Position numbers and translations under genes: made by a program | The notes under the pieces: model-generated | Told to the model about the DNA's origin: nothing | The model's database searches: none | What the model saw: only the letters and a program-made list of their open reading frames with translations | Shown here: piece after piece, positions 1-6,758 of the stretch | Layout of the letters: the number at the start of each line of letters is the position of its first letter | Numbering within the stretch: position 1 is the stretch's first letter | Assembly (NCBI GenBank): GCA_903958285.1 | Contig: CAJBSR010000066.1 | Location: forward strand, 1 to 7,898 | Length of the DNA stretch: 7,898 bases | Direction: 5' to 3' | DNA from: an uncultured Sphingomonadales bacterium | GTDB lineage: Bacteria > Pseudomonadota > Alphaproteobacteria > Sphingomonadales > Sphingomonadaceae

Positions 1-1
1 A

Positions 2-91
2 ATGATGGGTTTTTATTGGACCGACCGCAACTGGCCGAGGGGCCTGAATACTGCGGGGAGCTTATCGATTGAGCGGCTGCTCCCCGCCTAA
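2..91 (+). other. Possible C-terminal tail of an unidentified rightward gene (weak)
   Basis: A frame open from the left edge ends with TAA at 89-91. The tail reads ...YWTDRNWPRGLNTAGS... and ends ...ERLLPA. About three quarters of its third codon positions are G or C, close to the coding style of the window. Its stop would overlap the stop (88-90, opposite strand) of the converging gene at 88-582. A second frame is also open from base 1 to a TGA at 70-72, with lower third-position GC, so the assignment is ambiguous. I do not recognise either peptide. The stretch may instead be non-coding; the sequence to the left of the window would settle it. Confidence 0.2.
53..87 (-). terminator. GC-rich stem-loop just past the stop of the 88-582 gene
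   Basis: GCGGGGAGC (53-61) and GCTCCCCGC (79-87) form a perfect 9-bp inverted repeat around a 17-nt loop. On the minus strand the stem begins directly after the TAG of the 164-residue protein gene, where a terminator or 3'-end-protecting hairpin would sit. No T-run follows the stem on either strand, so it is not a textbook intrinsic terminator. It could instead be a stabilising 3' hairpin, or chance in GC-rich DNA. Confidence 0.35.
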
Positions 92-582
92 TTCCAGCTC
101 TCCCGCGTCAGCCAGCGCGCCAGCTTCTTCTTCAAACTCCGCCGGATCAGCGCGACGTGCGCGCCGTAGAGGGTCAGGAATCCGATCAGCCAGAAGAGCC
201 AGTCCCCGCCGGTAAAGCTGCGCGCGATGATGAGGGCGAGCGCCCAGAAGATGAGCACCACGCGGACGTTGAGGGACAGGCGCAGGCCGGACCAGGGGGG
301 CGGCAGGATCGCGATGTTGGAGCCGGGGTCCGTTTCCAGCTCCACCTGTTCCCGCAGGCGCGTGAGGGTGCCGCCATCGACATAGGCAAAGGCATCCCAT
401 TTCTCAAACTTATCAAACCCCTCCCCGCGCGCGAAGGTGAAGCTCGACTGAGAGGTCGGGTGCACGACATAATGGCTGCCAAAGCCGCGCAGGATGCGTT
501 CAAACCGCACATCATCCAGTGCGGCAAAGGGGATGGTGTAATCGAGCGTGCCGATGAACAGGCGGGAGAGATCAAGAGACAT
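88..582 (-). CDS. Hypothetical protein with two C-terminal membrane segments
   Basis: This is a 164-residue protein of unknown function. The first ~100 residues look soluble, with mixed charged and aromatic stretches (DYTIPFAALDDVRFERI and a Phe/Lys-rich region at 55-68). Two hydrophobic helices follow, at about 106-121 (VRVVLIFWALALIIA) and 127-146. A strongly basic tail (RRSLKKKLARWLTR) probably lies on the cytoplasmic face. No signal peptide is visible, so the N-terminal part is likely cytoplasmic and tethered to the membrane by a helical hairpin. The layout loosely resembles small two-helix membrane families such as YcxB-like proteins, but there the helices usually come first, so I do not assign it. 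The start at 582 has no clear Shine-Dalgarno. It lies 154 nt downstream of rnr in the same direction, with a repeat doublet between, so it may be the last gene of the same unit or have its own promoter. Confidence 0.8.
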   Translation of the reverse strand: MSLDLSRLFIGTLDYTIPFAALDDVRFERILRGFGSHYVVHPTSQSSFTFARGEGFDKFEKWDAFAYVDGGTLTRLREQVELETDPGSNIAILPPPWSGLRLSLNVRVVLIFWALALIIARSFTGGDWLFWLIGFLTLYGAHVALIRRSLKKKLARWLTRESWN

Positions 583-649
583 GGCTGCTCATAGGGCTGT
601 GGGGGTGGATTTCAAATGAGGGTCGCCTGCGACATTTCGGCCCAAACCA

Positions 650-721
650 CCGTTTGTCCCGAGCGACGTCGAGGGACGCAGATGCGGTACAAGGTGTCTC
701 GACTTCGCTCGACACGAACGG
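650..721. repeat. REP-like doublet: two 29-bp units in inverted orientation
   Basis: Unit A (650-678) contains the core CCCGAGCGACGTCGAGGG. Unit B (693-721) is its inverted copy, matching at 22 of 29 positions, separated by 14 nt (679-692). Each unit has its own 5-bp dyad: GTCCC/GGGAC at 656-660/673-677 and GTGTC/GACAC at 694-698/711-715. The two base pairs that differ between the dyads changed on both sides (C-G to G-C and C-G to T-A), so pairing is kept. The units can also pair with each other as one long hairpin with a 14-nt loop. I recognise the GAGCGAAGTCGAG type core from memory as common between genes in sphingomonads. It lies 15 nt past the rnr stop codon. It is not an insertion sequence: no transposase is present here. 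Confidence 0.8.
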
Positions 722-736
722 AAAAGGGGGGAGCCT

Positions 737-3007
737 CTACTTCCGCCGCCCCTGATGGCGGATATTGCCCGGTCGTCCGCGCTTACCCATTGCGGGGCGG
801 CGGACGCGGTCTTTGCGGTCTTTTCCTTTGTCGCCATCGCGGCCTCTGTTCCCGCCGGGCATGGGCAAGTGGCTCGCCCCTTCCGGCAATTCAAAACGCA
901 GTGCGCCTGAAATGGGGTTGGCCTCTGCCAAACGCAAATCGATGTGCTGGCCGATGCGGTAGGTCTCGCCGGTCTGCTCCCCGACAAGGGATTTGTGCGC
1001 CTCATCAAAGCGGAAATATTCGGTGCCCAGCGTGGAGATCGGCACCAGCCCGTCGCCGCCCAGCCCTTCGACGGTGGCGAAGAAGCCGAAATTGGTGACG
1101 CCGGTGATCCGCGTGGCGACCACCTCGCCCACGCGCATGGCGAGGAAGGCGGCGACATAGCGGTCCACGGTCTCGCGCTCCGCCTCCATCGCGCGGCGTT
1201 CGGCAGCGGAGATCACCTCGCCGATGAGCTTCATCCGCTCGGCATCATCCTTGGTCAGCGCGGTCGCCTCGGCCTGCGGGTTCAGGCCGTAGGCACCCAC
1301 GAGCGAACGGTGGACGATCAAATCCGAATAGCGGCGGATGGGCGAAGTGAAGTGCGCGTAGGACCCGAGCGAGAGGCCGAAATGGCCGCTGTTCTGCGGG
1401 CCGTAATAGGCCTGTGTCTGGCTGCGCAGGATCTGCTCCATCACCTCGGTGCGGAACTCAACCTCGCCCAGCTTGTCGATCAGCCGGTTGAAGGTGGCGG
1501 GCGTGATGACCTGCCCCAGCGCAAAGGCAATCTCAAACGTCGCCAGATATTCCTTGAGCGCGACGAGCTTTTCGCGGCTCGGCGGTTCATGGATGCGGTA
1601 CATGACCGGCGCCTTCTTCGCCTCCAGCGCCTTGGCGGCGGCGACGTTGGCCGCGATCATATAATCCTCGATCAGCTTATGCGCATCCAGCCGTTCACGC
1701 GGCGCGACGGATTGGATGCGGCCTTTCTCATCCAGCTCCACACGGCGTTCGGGCAGGTCAAGGTCCAGCGGCTCCCGCTTTTCCCGCGCCTTGAACAGCA
1801 GCGCCCAGCACGCCCATAACGGGCGCAGCGCGACTTCCGTTAGGTCATGGGGCTTCACACCGTCAATCGCGGCCTGTGCATCCTCATAGGGGATGTTCGC
1901 TGCGACCTTGATGACCGCGCGGGAGAAGCGCCAGCTGACCATCTGGCCCTTGGCATCAATGACCATGTGGCACGCCATCGCCGCACGATCTTCCCCCGCC
2001 CGCAACGAGCAGACGTCGGCGGACAGGTGTTCCGGCAACATCGGCACGACGCGATCGGGGAAGTAGACGCTGTTGCCGCGCTTGCGCGCCTCACGGTCGA
2101 GCGCGCTGCCGGGGCGGACGTAGAAGCTGACATCGGCAATGGCGACAATCGCATCAAACCCGCCATCATCCCGCGGGGAGGCCCAGACGGCATCGTCAAA
2201 GTCGCGCGCATCCACAGGGTCAATCGCGACGATGGGCAGATGGCGCAGGTCTTCCCGCTCACCCAGATCGAGCGCGGCCATCTTCTCGGCTTCCTGCAAC
2301 AGCTCCTCCGAAAAGACGTGCGGGATGTTGAACTTGTGGATGGCGATGAGGCTGAAGGATTTGGGCGCGAACGGATCGCCAAGGATTTCCACCACCTTCG
2401 CTGTGATGCGCGGCGGACGACCTGTTTTCTCCGCGAGCACAAGGTTGCCCTCACCCGCCTCACCCAGATCAGAAATGGGCGTATCTCGCCGCTCCCGCTT
2501 GTCGATGGCGCGCAGCCAGTATCGGTCCCCGTCCTTGGCCACGACGCCGAGCAATTGCTCCTCACTCCGCGCCAGCTTCTTCATCGGGTGGGCGACATAG
2601 CCTGCGCCCTGTTCTTCGGTGCGGGCGAGAATGCGGTCGCCCACGCCCAGCGCGGACCGCTTGCCGTGCTCCACAACGCGCAGGCGCGGCGGCGGCTTGC
2701 CTTCGGCCTCCCAATGTTCAGGAATGGCGATGACCTGTGCGTCGTCCACATCCACAATGCGCAGCACCGTCACCTTGGGCAGCCCGCCCATCTTGTGGAA
2801 GGCCCGACCGGGCGCGCTGTCGATCAGCCCTTCATCCGCCATGTCCTTGAGCAGCGCCTTCAGCGCGATCTTCTCATTGCCCAGCAGGCCAAAGGCGCGC
2901 GCAATCTCGCGCTTGCCCGCCGCCGTGTCGGACGTGGTGATGAAGTCTAGGATCTGCTGGCGGGTCGGAAGACCCTTGGACTTGCTGTGATGGGGGTGCT
3001 TGGGCAT
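737..3007 (-). CDS. rnr: Ribonuclease R (RNB-family 3'-5' exoribonuclease)
   Basis: RNase R is a cytoplasmic, processive 3'-to-5' exoribonuclease that degrades structured RNA and acts in mRNA, rRNA and tmRNA quality control. The order of parts fits the family: an N-terminal winged-helix region (about 15-75), cold-shock-like OB domains (about 80-245), the RNB catalytic domain (about 255-580), an S1 domain (about 625-706) and a Lys/Arg/Gly-rich tail (717-756). The metal-binding motif AIDPVDARDFDDAV is intact: D263, D269, D271 and D272 correspond to E. coli D272, D278, D280 and D281. Other RNB signatures are GNSVYFPDRVVPMLPEHLSA (312-331) and HFTSPIRRYSDLIVHR (552-567). At 756 residues it is slightly shorter than the E. 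coli enzyme. The ATG at 3007 is preferred because an in-frame TAG lies only three codons upstream, although the Shine-Dalgarno is weak. It follows apt by 43 nt on the same strand. The REP doublet lies just past its stop. Confidence 0.97.
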   Translation of the reverse strand: MPKHPHHSKSKGLPTRQQILDFITTSDTAAGKREIARAFGLLGNEKIALKALLKDMADEGLIDSAPGRAFHKMGGLPKVTVLRIVDVDDAQVIAIPEHWEAEGKPPPRLRVVEHGKRSALGVGDRILARTEEQGAGYVAHPMKKLARSEEQLLGVVAKDGDRYWLRAIDKRERRDTPISDLGEAGEGNLVLAEKTGRPPRITAKVVEILGDPFAPKSFSLIAIHKFNIPHVFSEELLQEAEKMAALDLGEREDLRHLPIVAIDPVDARDFDDAVWASPRDDGGFDAIVAIADVSFYVRPGSALDREARKRGNSVYFPDRVVPMLPEHLSADVCSLRAGEDRAAMACHMVIDAKGQMVSWRFSRAVIKVAANIPYEDAQAAIDGVKPHDLTEVALRPLWACWALLFKAREKREPLDLDLPERRVELDEKGRIQSVAPRERLDAHKLIEDYMIAANVAAAKALEAKKAPVMYRIHEPPSREKLVALKEYLATFEIAFALGQVITPATFNRLIDKLGEVEFRTEVMEQILRSQTQAYYGPQNSGHFGLSLGSYAHFTSPIRRYSDLIVHRSLVGAYGLNPQAEATALTKDDAERMKLIGEVISAAERRAMEAERETVDRYVAAFLAMRVGEVVATRITGVTNFGFFATVEGLGGDGLVPISTLGTEYFRFDEAHKSLVGEQTGETYRIGQHIDLRLAEANPISGALRFELPEGASHLPMPGGNRGRDGDKGKDRKDRVRRPAMGKRGRPGNIRHQGRRK

Positions 3008-3050
3008 GAATCTGCGCTACCGGTTCAGATCACCGGATGCCAGCGAAACG

Positions 3051-3587
3051 TCAGTGCCCGTCAAACGCAACGAGGCTGTGGACGACGGGCCCTTCTTCCG
3101 AAAGCCGGTCCGCCCCGCCGAGATCAGGCAGGTCGACCAAGAACACCGCGACCGGCACCTCGGTTCCGGCCGAGCGCAGCAGGCGGGTGGCCGCAATCGC
3201 GGTGCCGCCCGTCGCGATCAGATCATCGATGAGCGCAATCCGGTCTCCCTTGCCCACCGCATCGTCGTGGATCTCGATCCGGTCCTGCCCATATTCGAGC
3301 GCATAGTTCATCCCGATGGTCCGGCCGGGCAGCTTGTCTTTCTTGCGAATGGGGACGAAGCCCAGCCCCATCTCCCGCGCCAAGGCCGCGCCGAAGATGA
3401 AGCCGCGTGCTTCGATCCCCGCAATCATGTTCACATCATGCCCGGCGAGCGCCGCGCGCATCCGCTGAATGGCGATGCCGAACCCCTCCGCATCGCGCAG
3501 CACAGTGGTGATATCGCGGAACTGGATGCCGGGCTTCGGAAAGTCCGGGATGGTGCGGATCAGGTTCCGCAGCGGATCATCGGTCAT
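3051..3587 (-). CDS. apt: Adenine phosphoribosyltransferase
   Basis: This cytoplasmic purine-salvage enzyme converts adenine plus PRPP to AMP plus pyrophosphate. The 178-residue length is normal for the family. Signatures are PDFPKPGIQFRDITT (14-28), the substrate-loop region GIEARGFIFGAALA (58-71), and the PRPP-binding motif RIALIDDLIATGGTA (116-130) with the acidic pair D121/D122. The frame extends 20 codons further upstream, but that extension (GDHPRLFLLVLRCLLRV...) is unlike Apt N-termini and lies inside the preceding gene. The ATG at 3587 gives the usual MTDDPLRNLIRTIPDFP start. That ATG overlaps the TGA of the small membrane-protein gene as ATGA, which predicts translational coupling. 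rnr follows after 43 nt, so apt is probably the middle of a transcription unit. No purine-specific regulatory site was recognised. Confidence 0.96.
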   Translation of the reverse strand: MTDDPLRNLIRTIPDFPKPGIQFRDITTVLRDAEGFGIAIQRMRAALAGHDVNMIAGIEARGFIFGAALAREMGLGFVPIRKKDKLPGRTIGMNYALEYGQDRIEIHDDAVGKGDRIALIDDLIATGGTAIAATRLLRSAGTEVPVAVFLVDLPDLGGADRLSEEGPVVHSLVAFDGH

Positions 3588-3751
3588 TTGAAGAACACGT
3601 AATAGGCAACGTAAAACCAGGAGAAAAAGCCGTGGATGATCGCCCACAGCACTGATTTGTGCAGCGACCAGGATATGGTGATCGCCAGCGCACTGCCAAA
3701 GCCGATACCGGCCTTCGTCGCCGAATAGGATGCGGATCTATATTCTGCCAT
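3584..3751 (-). CDS. Small aromatic-rich membrane protein coupled to apt
   Basis: This 55-residue protein (MAEYRSASYSATKAGIGFGS...) is nearly all membrane. Hydrophobic stretches lie at about 16-30 and 33-54, the second very rich in Trp, Phe and Tyr (KSVLWAIIHGFFSWFYVAYY), followed by a C-terminal Lys. The start at 3751 is chosen over an in-frame ATG at 3772 because a strong Shine-Dalgarno (GGAGG on the minus strand, 3756-3760) stands 4 nt before it. Its stop overlaps the apt start as ATGA, so the two are likely co-translated. From memory, short proteins ending in a similar LWAIIHG...WFYVxYY stretch occur in other bacteria as uncharacterised proteins; I cannot name a function. The excellent ribosome site and exact overlap argue strongly that it is real. 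It is probably the first gene of the leftward unit. Confidence 0.82.
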   Translation of the reverse strand: MAEYRSASYSATKAGIGFGSALAITISWSLHKSVLWAIIHGFFSWFYVAYYVFFK

Positions 3752-3857
3752 AATACCTCCGTTGCCGGCCAATGTGGCATGGTCGGCGCACAGGCGCCAG
3801 ACGGCATTGCCGGTTTTTCATTGGCTTTCATGGGCATGGATGGTTAGCAAATACGCC
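3752..3857. promoter_or_regulatory. Divergent intergenic region between the apt unit and the M16 protease gene
   Basis: This 106-bp region should hold promoters for both directions, because the 55-residue gene reads left and the protease gene reads right. I find no convincing -35/-10 pair on either strand. It does contain a compact dyad, GGCGC-ACAG-GCGCC (3785-3798), and two inverted 7-mers, GCCAATG (3768-3774) and CATTGGC (3819-3825), that flank it. These could be operator half-sites or chance. If the protease starts at the alternative ATG at 3840, the region is 18 bp shorter. Confidence 0.45.
3756..3760 (-). promoter_or_regulatory. Strong ribosome binding site of the 55-residue membrane protein
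   Basis: CCTCC on the plus strand reads GGAGG on the minus strand, 4 nt before the ATG at 3751 (GGAGGTATTATG). It is one of the clearest Shine-Dalgarno sequences in the window and decides the start of the small gene. Through the ATGA overlap it probably also drives translation of apt. Confidence 0.75.
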
Positions 3858-6746
3858 ATGCGTTTCCCCTTCCTGCGTTCCCTTACGCTCGCCCTATCGG
3901 GCTTCGCCCTTGTCGCCGCTTCTCCGGCCGCCAAAACCCCCGCAAAGCCGAAGGCCGCCGCGACCAAGGTTGCGCCTGTCGAAGCCGATGTCCCCTGGCT
4001 TTACAAGAACAGCGACATCCCGGTCGACAAGCAGTGGATCTTCGGCGAGCTGCCCAATGGCCTGCGCTATGCCGTGCGCCGCAACCGCGTGCCACCGGGG
4101 CAGGTCTCGATCCGTGTGGCGATTGATGCAGGCTCGCTGATGGAGCGTGAGAATGAGCGCGGCTATGCTCATTTCATCGAGCATCTGTCGTTCCGCGGCT
4201 CCAAATATGTGACCGATGGAGAGGCCAAGCGCGTGTGGCAGCGGCTGGGCGCGACCTTCGGTAATGACAGCAACGCGATAACTTCGCCCACGCAGACCGT
4301 CTATAAGCTGGACCTGCCCAATGCAGGCTTCCCCGCGCTGAATGAGAGCATGAAGATCCTGTCGGGCATGATGTCCGGCCCGACGATTTCAGCAGCGGAA
4401 GTCGATGCGGAACGCCGCACCGTTTCTGCCGAAGCGCGCGAACAGGATGGCGCACAGGTCCGCATCGCCGATGCTGCCTCCAAGCTCTTTTATGCGGGCC
4501 AGCCCTTGGCCGACCGCTCCCCCATCGGCAATCTGGACTCGCTCGCCAAGGCCACATCCGCTTCTCTGCGCGGCTTTCACGACCGTTGGTACCGCCCTGA
4601 CAACACAGTGATCGCCATGTCGGGTGACGGCGATCCGGTGGTCTTCGCACAACTGATCAGCAAGTATTTTTCGGACTGGAAGCCGGTCGCCGCAGGCCCC
4701 GTCCCCTCCGTCGACCTTGGCCACCCGACGCCCACCGCACCGACAACCAGTTTTATCGCAGAACCCGGCCTGCCAACGTCCGTCAGCCTTGCTTGGCTTC
4801 GTCCTTGGACGCAGGTGGATGATACGATTGCCCTCAACCAAGGGCGCCTTATCGAAATCGTGGCCTCCCGCCTCATCAACCGCCGTCTGGAACAGCGCGC
4901 CCGTGCTGGCGGAAGCTTCCTTCAGGCCGATGTGCAGCAGGAAAATGTCGCGCGCTCCACCGACGCGACCTTTGTCTCGATCATCCCTTTGGGCGAAGAC
5001 TGGCGTCTTGCCTTGGGCGATGTCCGCGCCGTCATTGCCGATGCGCTCGTCAACCTGCCGACGCAGGCGGAGATTGATCGGGAAACCAACGAATTCACAG
5101 CCCTTCTCGACGTACAGGTGGAAACGGCCCGCGCAGAGGCCAGCGCCAAACAGGCGGATGATCTGGTCGAGGCCGTCAACATTCGTGAGACAGTCGCCAG
5201 CCCGGAAGTGGCCCGTGATGTCTTTGGTGCGCTGAAGGACAAGATCCGTCCGGCAGATGTGCTGAAGGCTACCCAGCGCCTCTTTTCCGGCATCGGCCCG
5301 CGCGCCTTTGTGTCCAGTCAGACCGAACAGGCTGATGGTGCAGAACAACTTGCTGCCGCCATCGCGGCGCCTGTCACGGCGATCACAACAGATCGCGATC
5401 AGGCGCAGATCACGTTCGATCAACTGCCAAAGGCCGGTCCGGCAGGCACCATCACCGGCACGCAGCGGTTTAAGGGCGTCGATCTTGACGTCCTCACGCT
5501 GTCCAACGGGACCAAGGTTATGCTCAGCCCATCTTCGTCTGAGGCCGGCCGGGTGTATGTCTCCGCCCGTTTCGGCAATGGCATGAAGGCCCTGCCGCGT
5601 GATCGCCTGACGGCGGCTTGGGCGGGTCCGGGCGCGCTTGTGCAAAGTGGCATCGGCACGCTGAAGCAGGACCAGTTGGAACGCATGACCAGCGGCCGCC
5701 AGATCAACATGGCGATTGAAACCGGCGAAAGCGCCTTCACCATGCGGGCCCTAACCCGCCCGGCGGATCTTGCCGATCAGCTCAAGCTGATGGCCGCAAA
5801 ATTCACCGCCCCCGGCTGGGACCCGGCACCTGTTATTCGAACAAAGGCCGCCGCGATCCTTGGCCTGCGCACCGCCGATTCCTCGCCGCGTGATGTGGTT
5901 GGCCGAGAGCTTGGCCAATATCTGCGCGGCGGCGACAAGCGCTGGAGCACCCCCGGCAAGGCGGACGCGGAAGCCCTGACGCCCGAGGCTTTCCGCGCCT
6001 TCTGGGAGCCGGTGCTTGCGACTGGCCCCATCGAGCTGTCCATCTTTGGCGACTTTGATCCTGATGCGGTCAAGCCGATCATCCTTGAAACCTTTGGGGC
6101 GTTGCCCGCCCGGCCTGTGGCGGTTGCGCTCAAGGGTAGCGACATGTCATCCGGGCCAAAGCCCACCAAGACGCCCGTCCGCCTGACGCATAAGGGCTCT
6201 CCAGATCAGGCAGTGGCTGTCCTTTCCTGGGCGACAGGCGGCGGCATGGCCAACGTCCGTACCGGCCGTCAGCTGGATATGCTGGCGGGGATCTTCACAG
6301 ACCGTCTGTTCGAGCAGTTCCGCGAAGGCGAAGGCGCAAGCTATAGCCCGGATGTCTCCAGCAGCTGGCCGTCCACCTTCAACAGCGGCGGCAACTTTAC
6401 TGTGATGGCGCAGGTGAAGCCGGAATCGGTTGATGCCTTCTTTGTGCGCGCCCGCGCCATTGCAAAGGACCTTGCGTCAAAACCCGTGACACCAGACGAA
6501 TTGCAGCGCGCCGTCGGCCCGATGCTGCAACGCCTAGCCCGCGCGCAGACGGGCAACATGTTCTGGCTGTCGCAACTGTCCGGCGCGACCAGCGAGCCGA
6601 TGCGCGTCGACAATCTGCTGAGCTGGGGGGCAGACCTGAAATCGATGACGCCCGCCACCTTGCAGAGGCTGGCGAAGCGCTATCTCAAGGCAAATAAGAC
6701 CTTCTCCATGGTCGTTGCGCCGGAGAGCGCCGCGCCCACAAAATAA
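3858..6746 (+). CDS. Exported M16 family zinc metalloprotease, PqqL-like
   Basis: This is a 962-residue two-lobed peptidase of the pitrilysin/insulinase family, in the size class of E. coli PqqL. A Sec signal peptide is visible (MRFPFLRSLTLALSGFALVAA, likely cut near A21 or A24), followed by an Ala/Lys/Pro-rich linker, so it should act in the periplasm. The N-terminal half holds the inverted zinc motif HFIEH (H105, E108, H109), with a third ligand probably E192 in DAERRTVSAE. The C-terminal half, from about 534, lacks a second HxxEH, as is normal. It carries an R822...Y829 pair with the same 7-residue spacing as R824/Y831 of insulin-degrading enzyme, which bind substrate. All key residues are present, so it is probably active. 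Substrate is unknown. The start at 3858 is chosen for the signal peptide. ATG 3840 (adding MVSKYA) is possible, and neither has a clear Shine-Dalgarno. It appears monocistronic and converges on the next gene. Confidence 0.93.
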   Translation: MRFPFLRSLTLALSGFALVAASPAAKTPAKPKAAATKVAPVEADVPWLYKNSDIPVDKQWIFGELPNGLRYAVRRNRVPPGQVSIRVAIDAGSLMERENERGYAHFIEHLSFRGSKYVTDGEAKRVWQRLGATFGNDSNAITSPTQTVYKLDLPNAGFPALNESMKILSGMMSGPTISAAEVDAERRTVSAEAREQDGAQVRIADAASKLFYAGQPLADRSPIGNLDSLAKATSASLRGFHDRWYRPDNTVIAMSGDGDPVVFAQLISKYFSDWKPVAAGPVPSVDLGHPTPTAPTTSFIAEPGLPTSVSLAWLRPWTQVDDTIALNQGRLIEIVASRLINRRLEQRARAGGSFLQADVQQENVARSTDATFVSIIPLGEDWRLALGDVRAVIADALVNLPTQAEIDRETNEFTALLDVQVETARAEASAKQADDLVEAVNIRETVASPEVARDVFGALKDKIRPADVLKATQRLFSGIGPRAFVSSQTEQADGAEQLAAAIAAPVTAITTDRDQAQITFDQLPKAGPAGTITGTQRFKGVDLDVLTLSNGTKVMLSPSSSEAGRVYVSARFGNGMKALPRDRLTAAWAGPGALVQSGIGTLKQDQLERMTSGRQINMAIETGESAFTMRALTRPADLADQLKLMAAKFTAPGWDPAPVIRTKAAAILGLRTADSSPRDVVGRELGQYLRGGDKRWSTPGKADAEALTPEAFRAFWEPVLATGPIELSIFGDFDPDAVKPIILETFGALPARPVAVALKGSDMSSGPKPTKTPVRLTHKGSPDQAVAVLSWATGGGMANVRTGRQLDMLAGIFTDRLFEQFREGEGASYSPDVSSSWPSTFNSGGNFTVMAQVKPESVDAFFVRARAIAKDLASKPVTPDELQRAVGPMLQRLARAQTGNMFWLSQLSGATSEPMRVDNLLSWGADLKSMTPATLQRLAKRYLKANKTFSMVVAPESAAPTK

Positions 6747-6758
6747 GGTCGTCAGCCT

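Noticed and set aside
589..1158. A minus-strand frame running from the rnr 3' end through the REP doublet
   Set aside because: Its end is a translation of the repeat (a ...STSLGTNGG... peptide, a familiar artefact of this repeat type) and the rest is an alternative frame of rnr.
944..2950. Long plus-strand open frames (291 and 367 codons) opposite rnr
   Set aside because: They lie entirely antisense to a complete RNase R gene with intact catalytic motifs, have no recognisable domains and are the expected by-product of GC-rich third positions.
3020..3036. CCGGT/ACCGG dyad in the apt-rnr gap as an attenuator
   Set aside because: It has only a 5-bp stem with a 7-nt loop and no T-run. It is within chance expectation for this GC content, and the 43-nt spacing fits ordinary co-transcription.
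3577..3837. An 86-codon minus-strand frame across the divergent intergenic region and the small gene
   Set aside because: It is Pro/Arg-rich with no ribosome site, and overlaps the better-supported 55-residue gene, which has a strong GGAGG and the exact ATGA overlap with apt.
4389..5645. A 418-codon minus-strand open frame inside the M16 protease gene
   Set aside because: It is antisense to the well-supported protease, lacks domain signatures and has a composition typical of a shadow frame.
6747..6758. A bidirectional terminator between the converging protease and fghA genes
   Set aside because: The 12-nt gap and its flanks show no stem-loop or T-run; nothing beyond the two stop codons can be supported.
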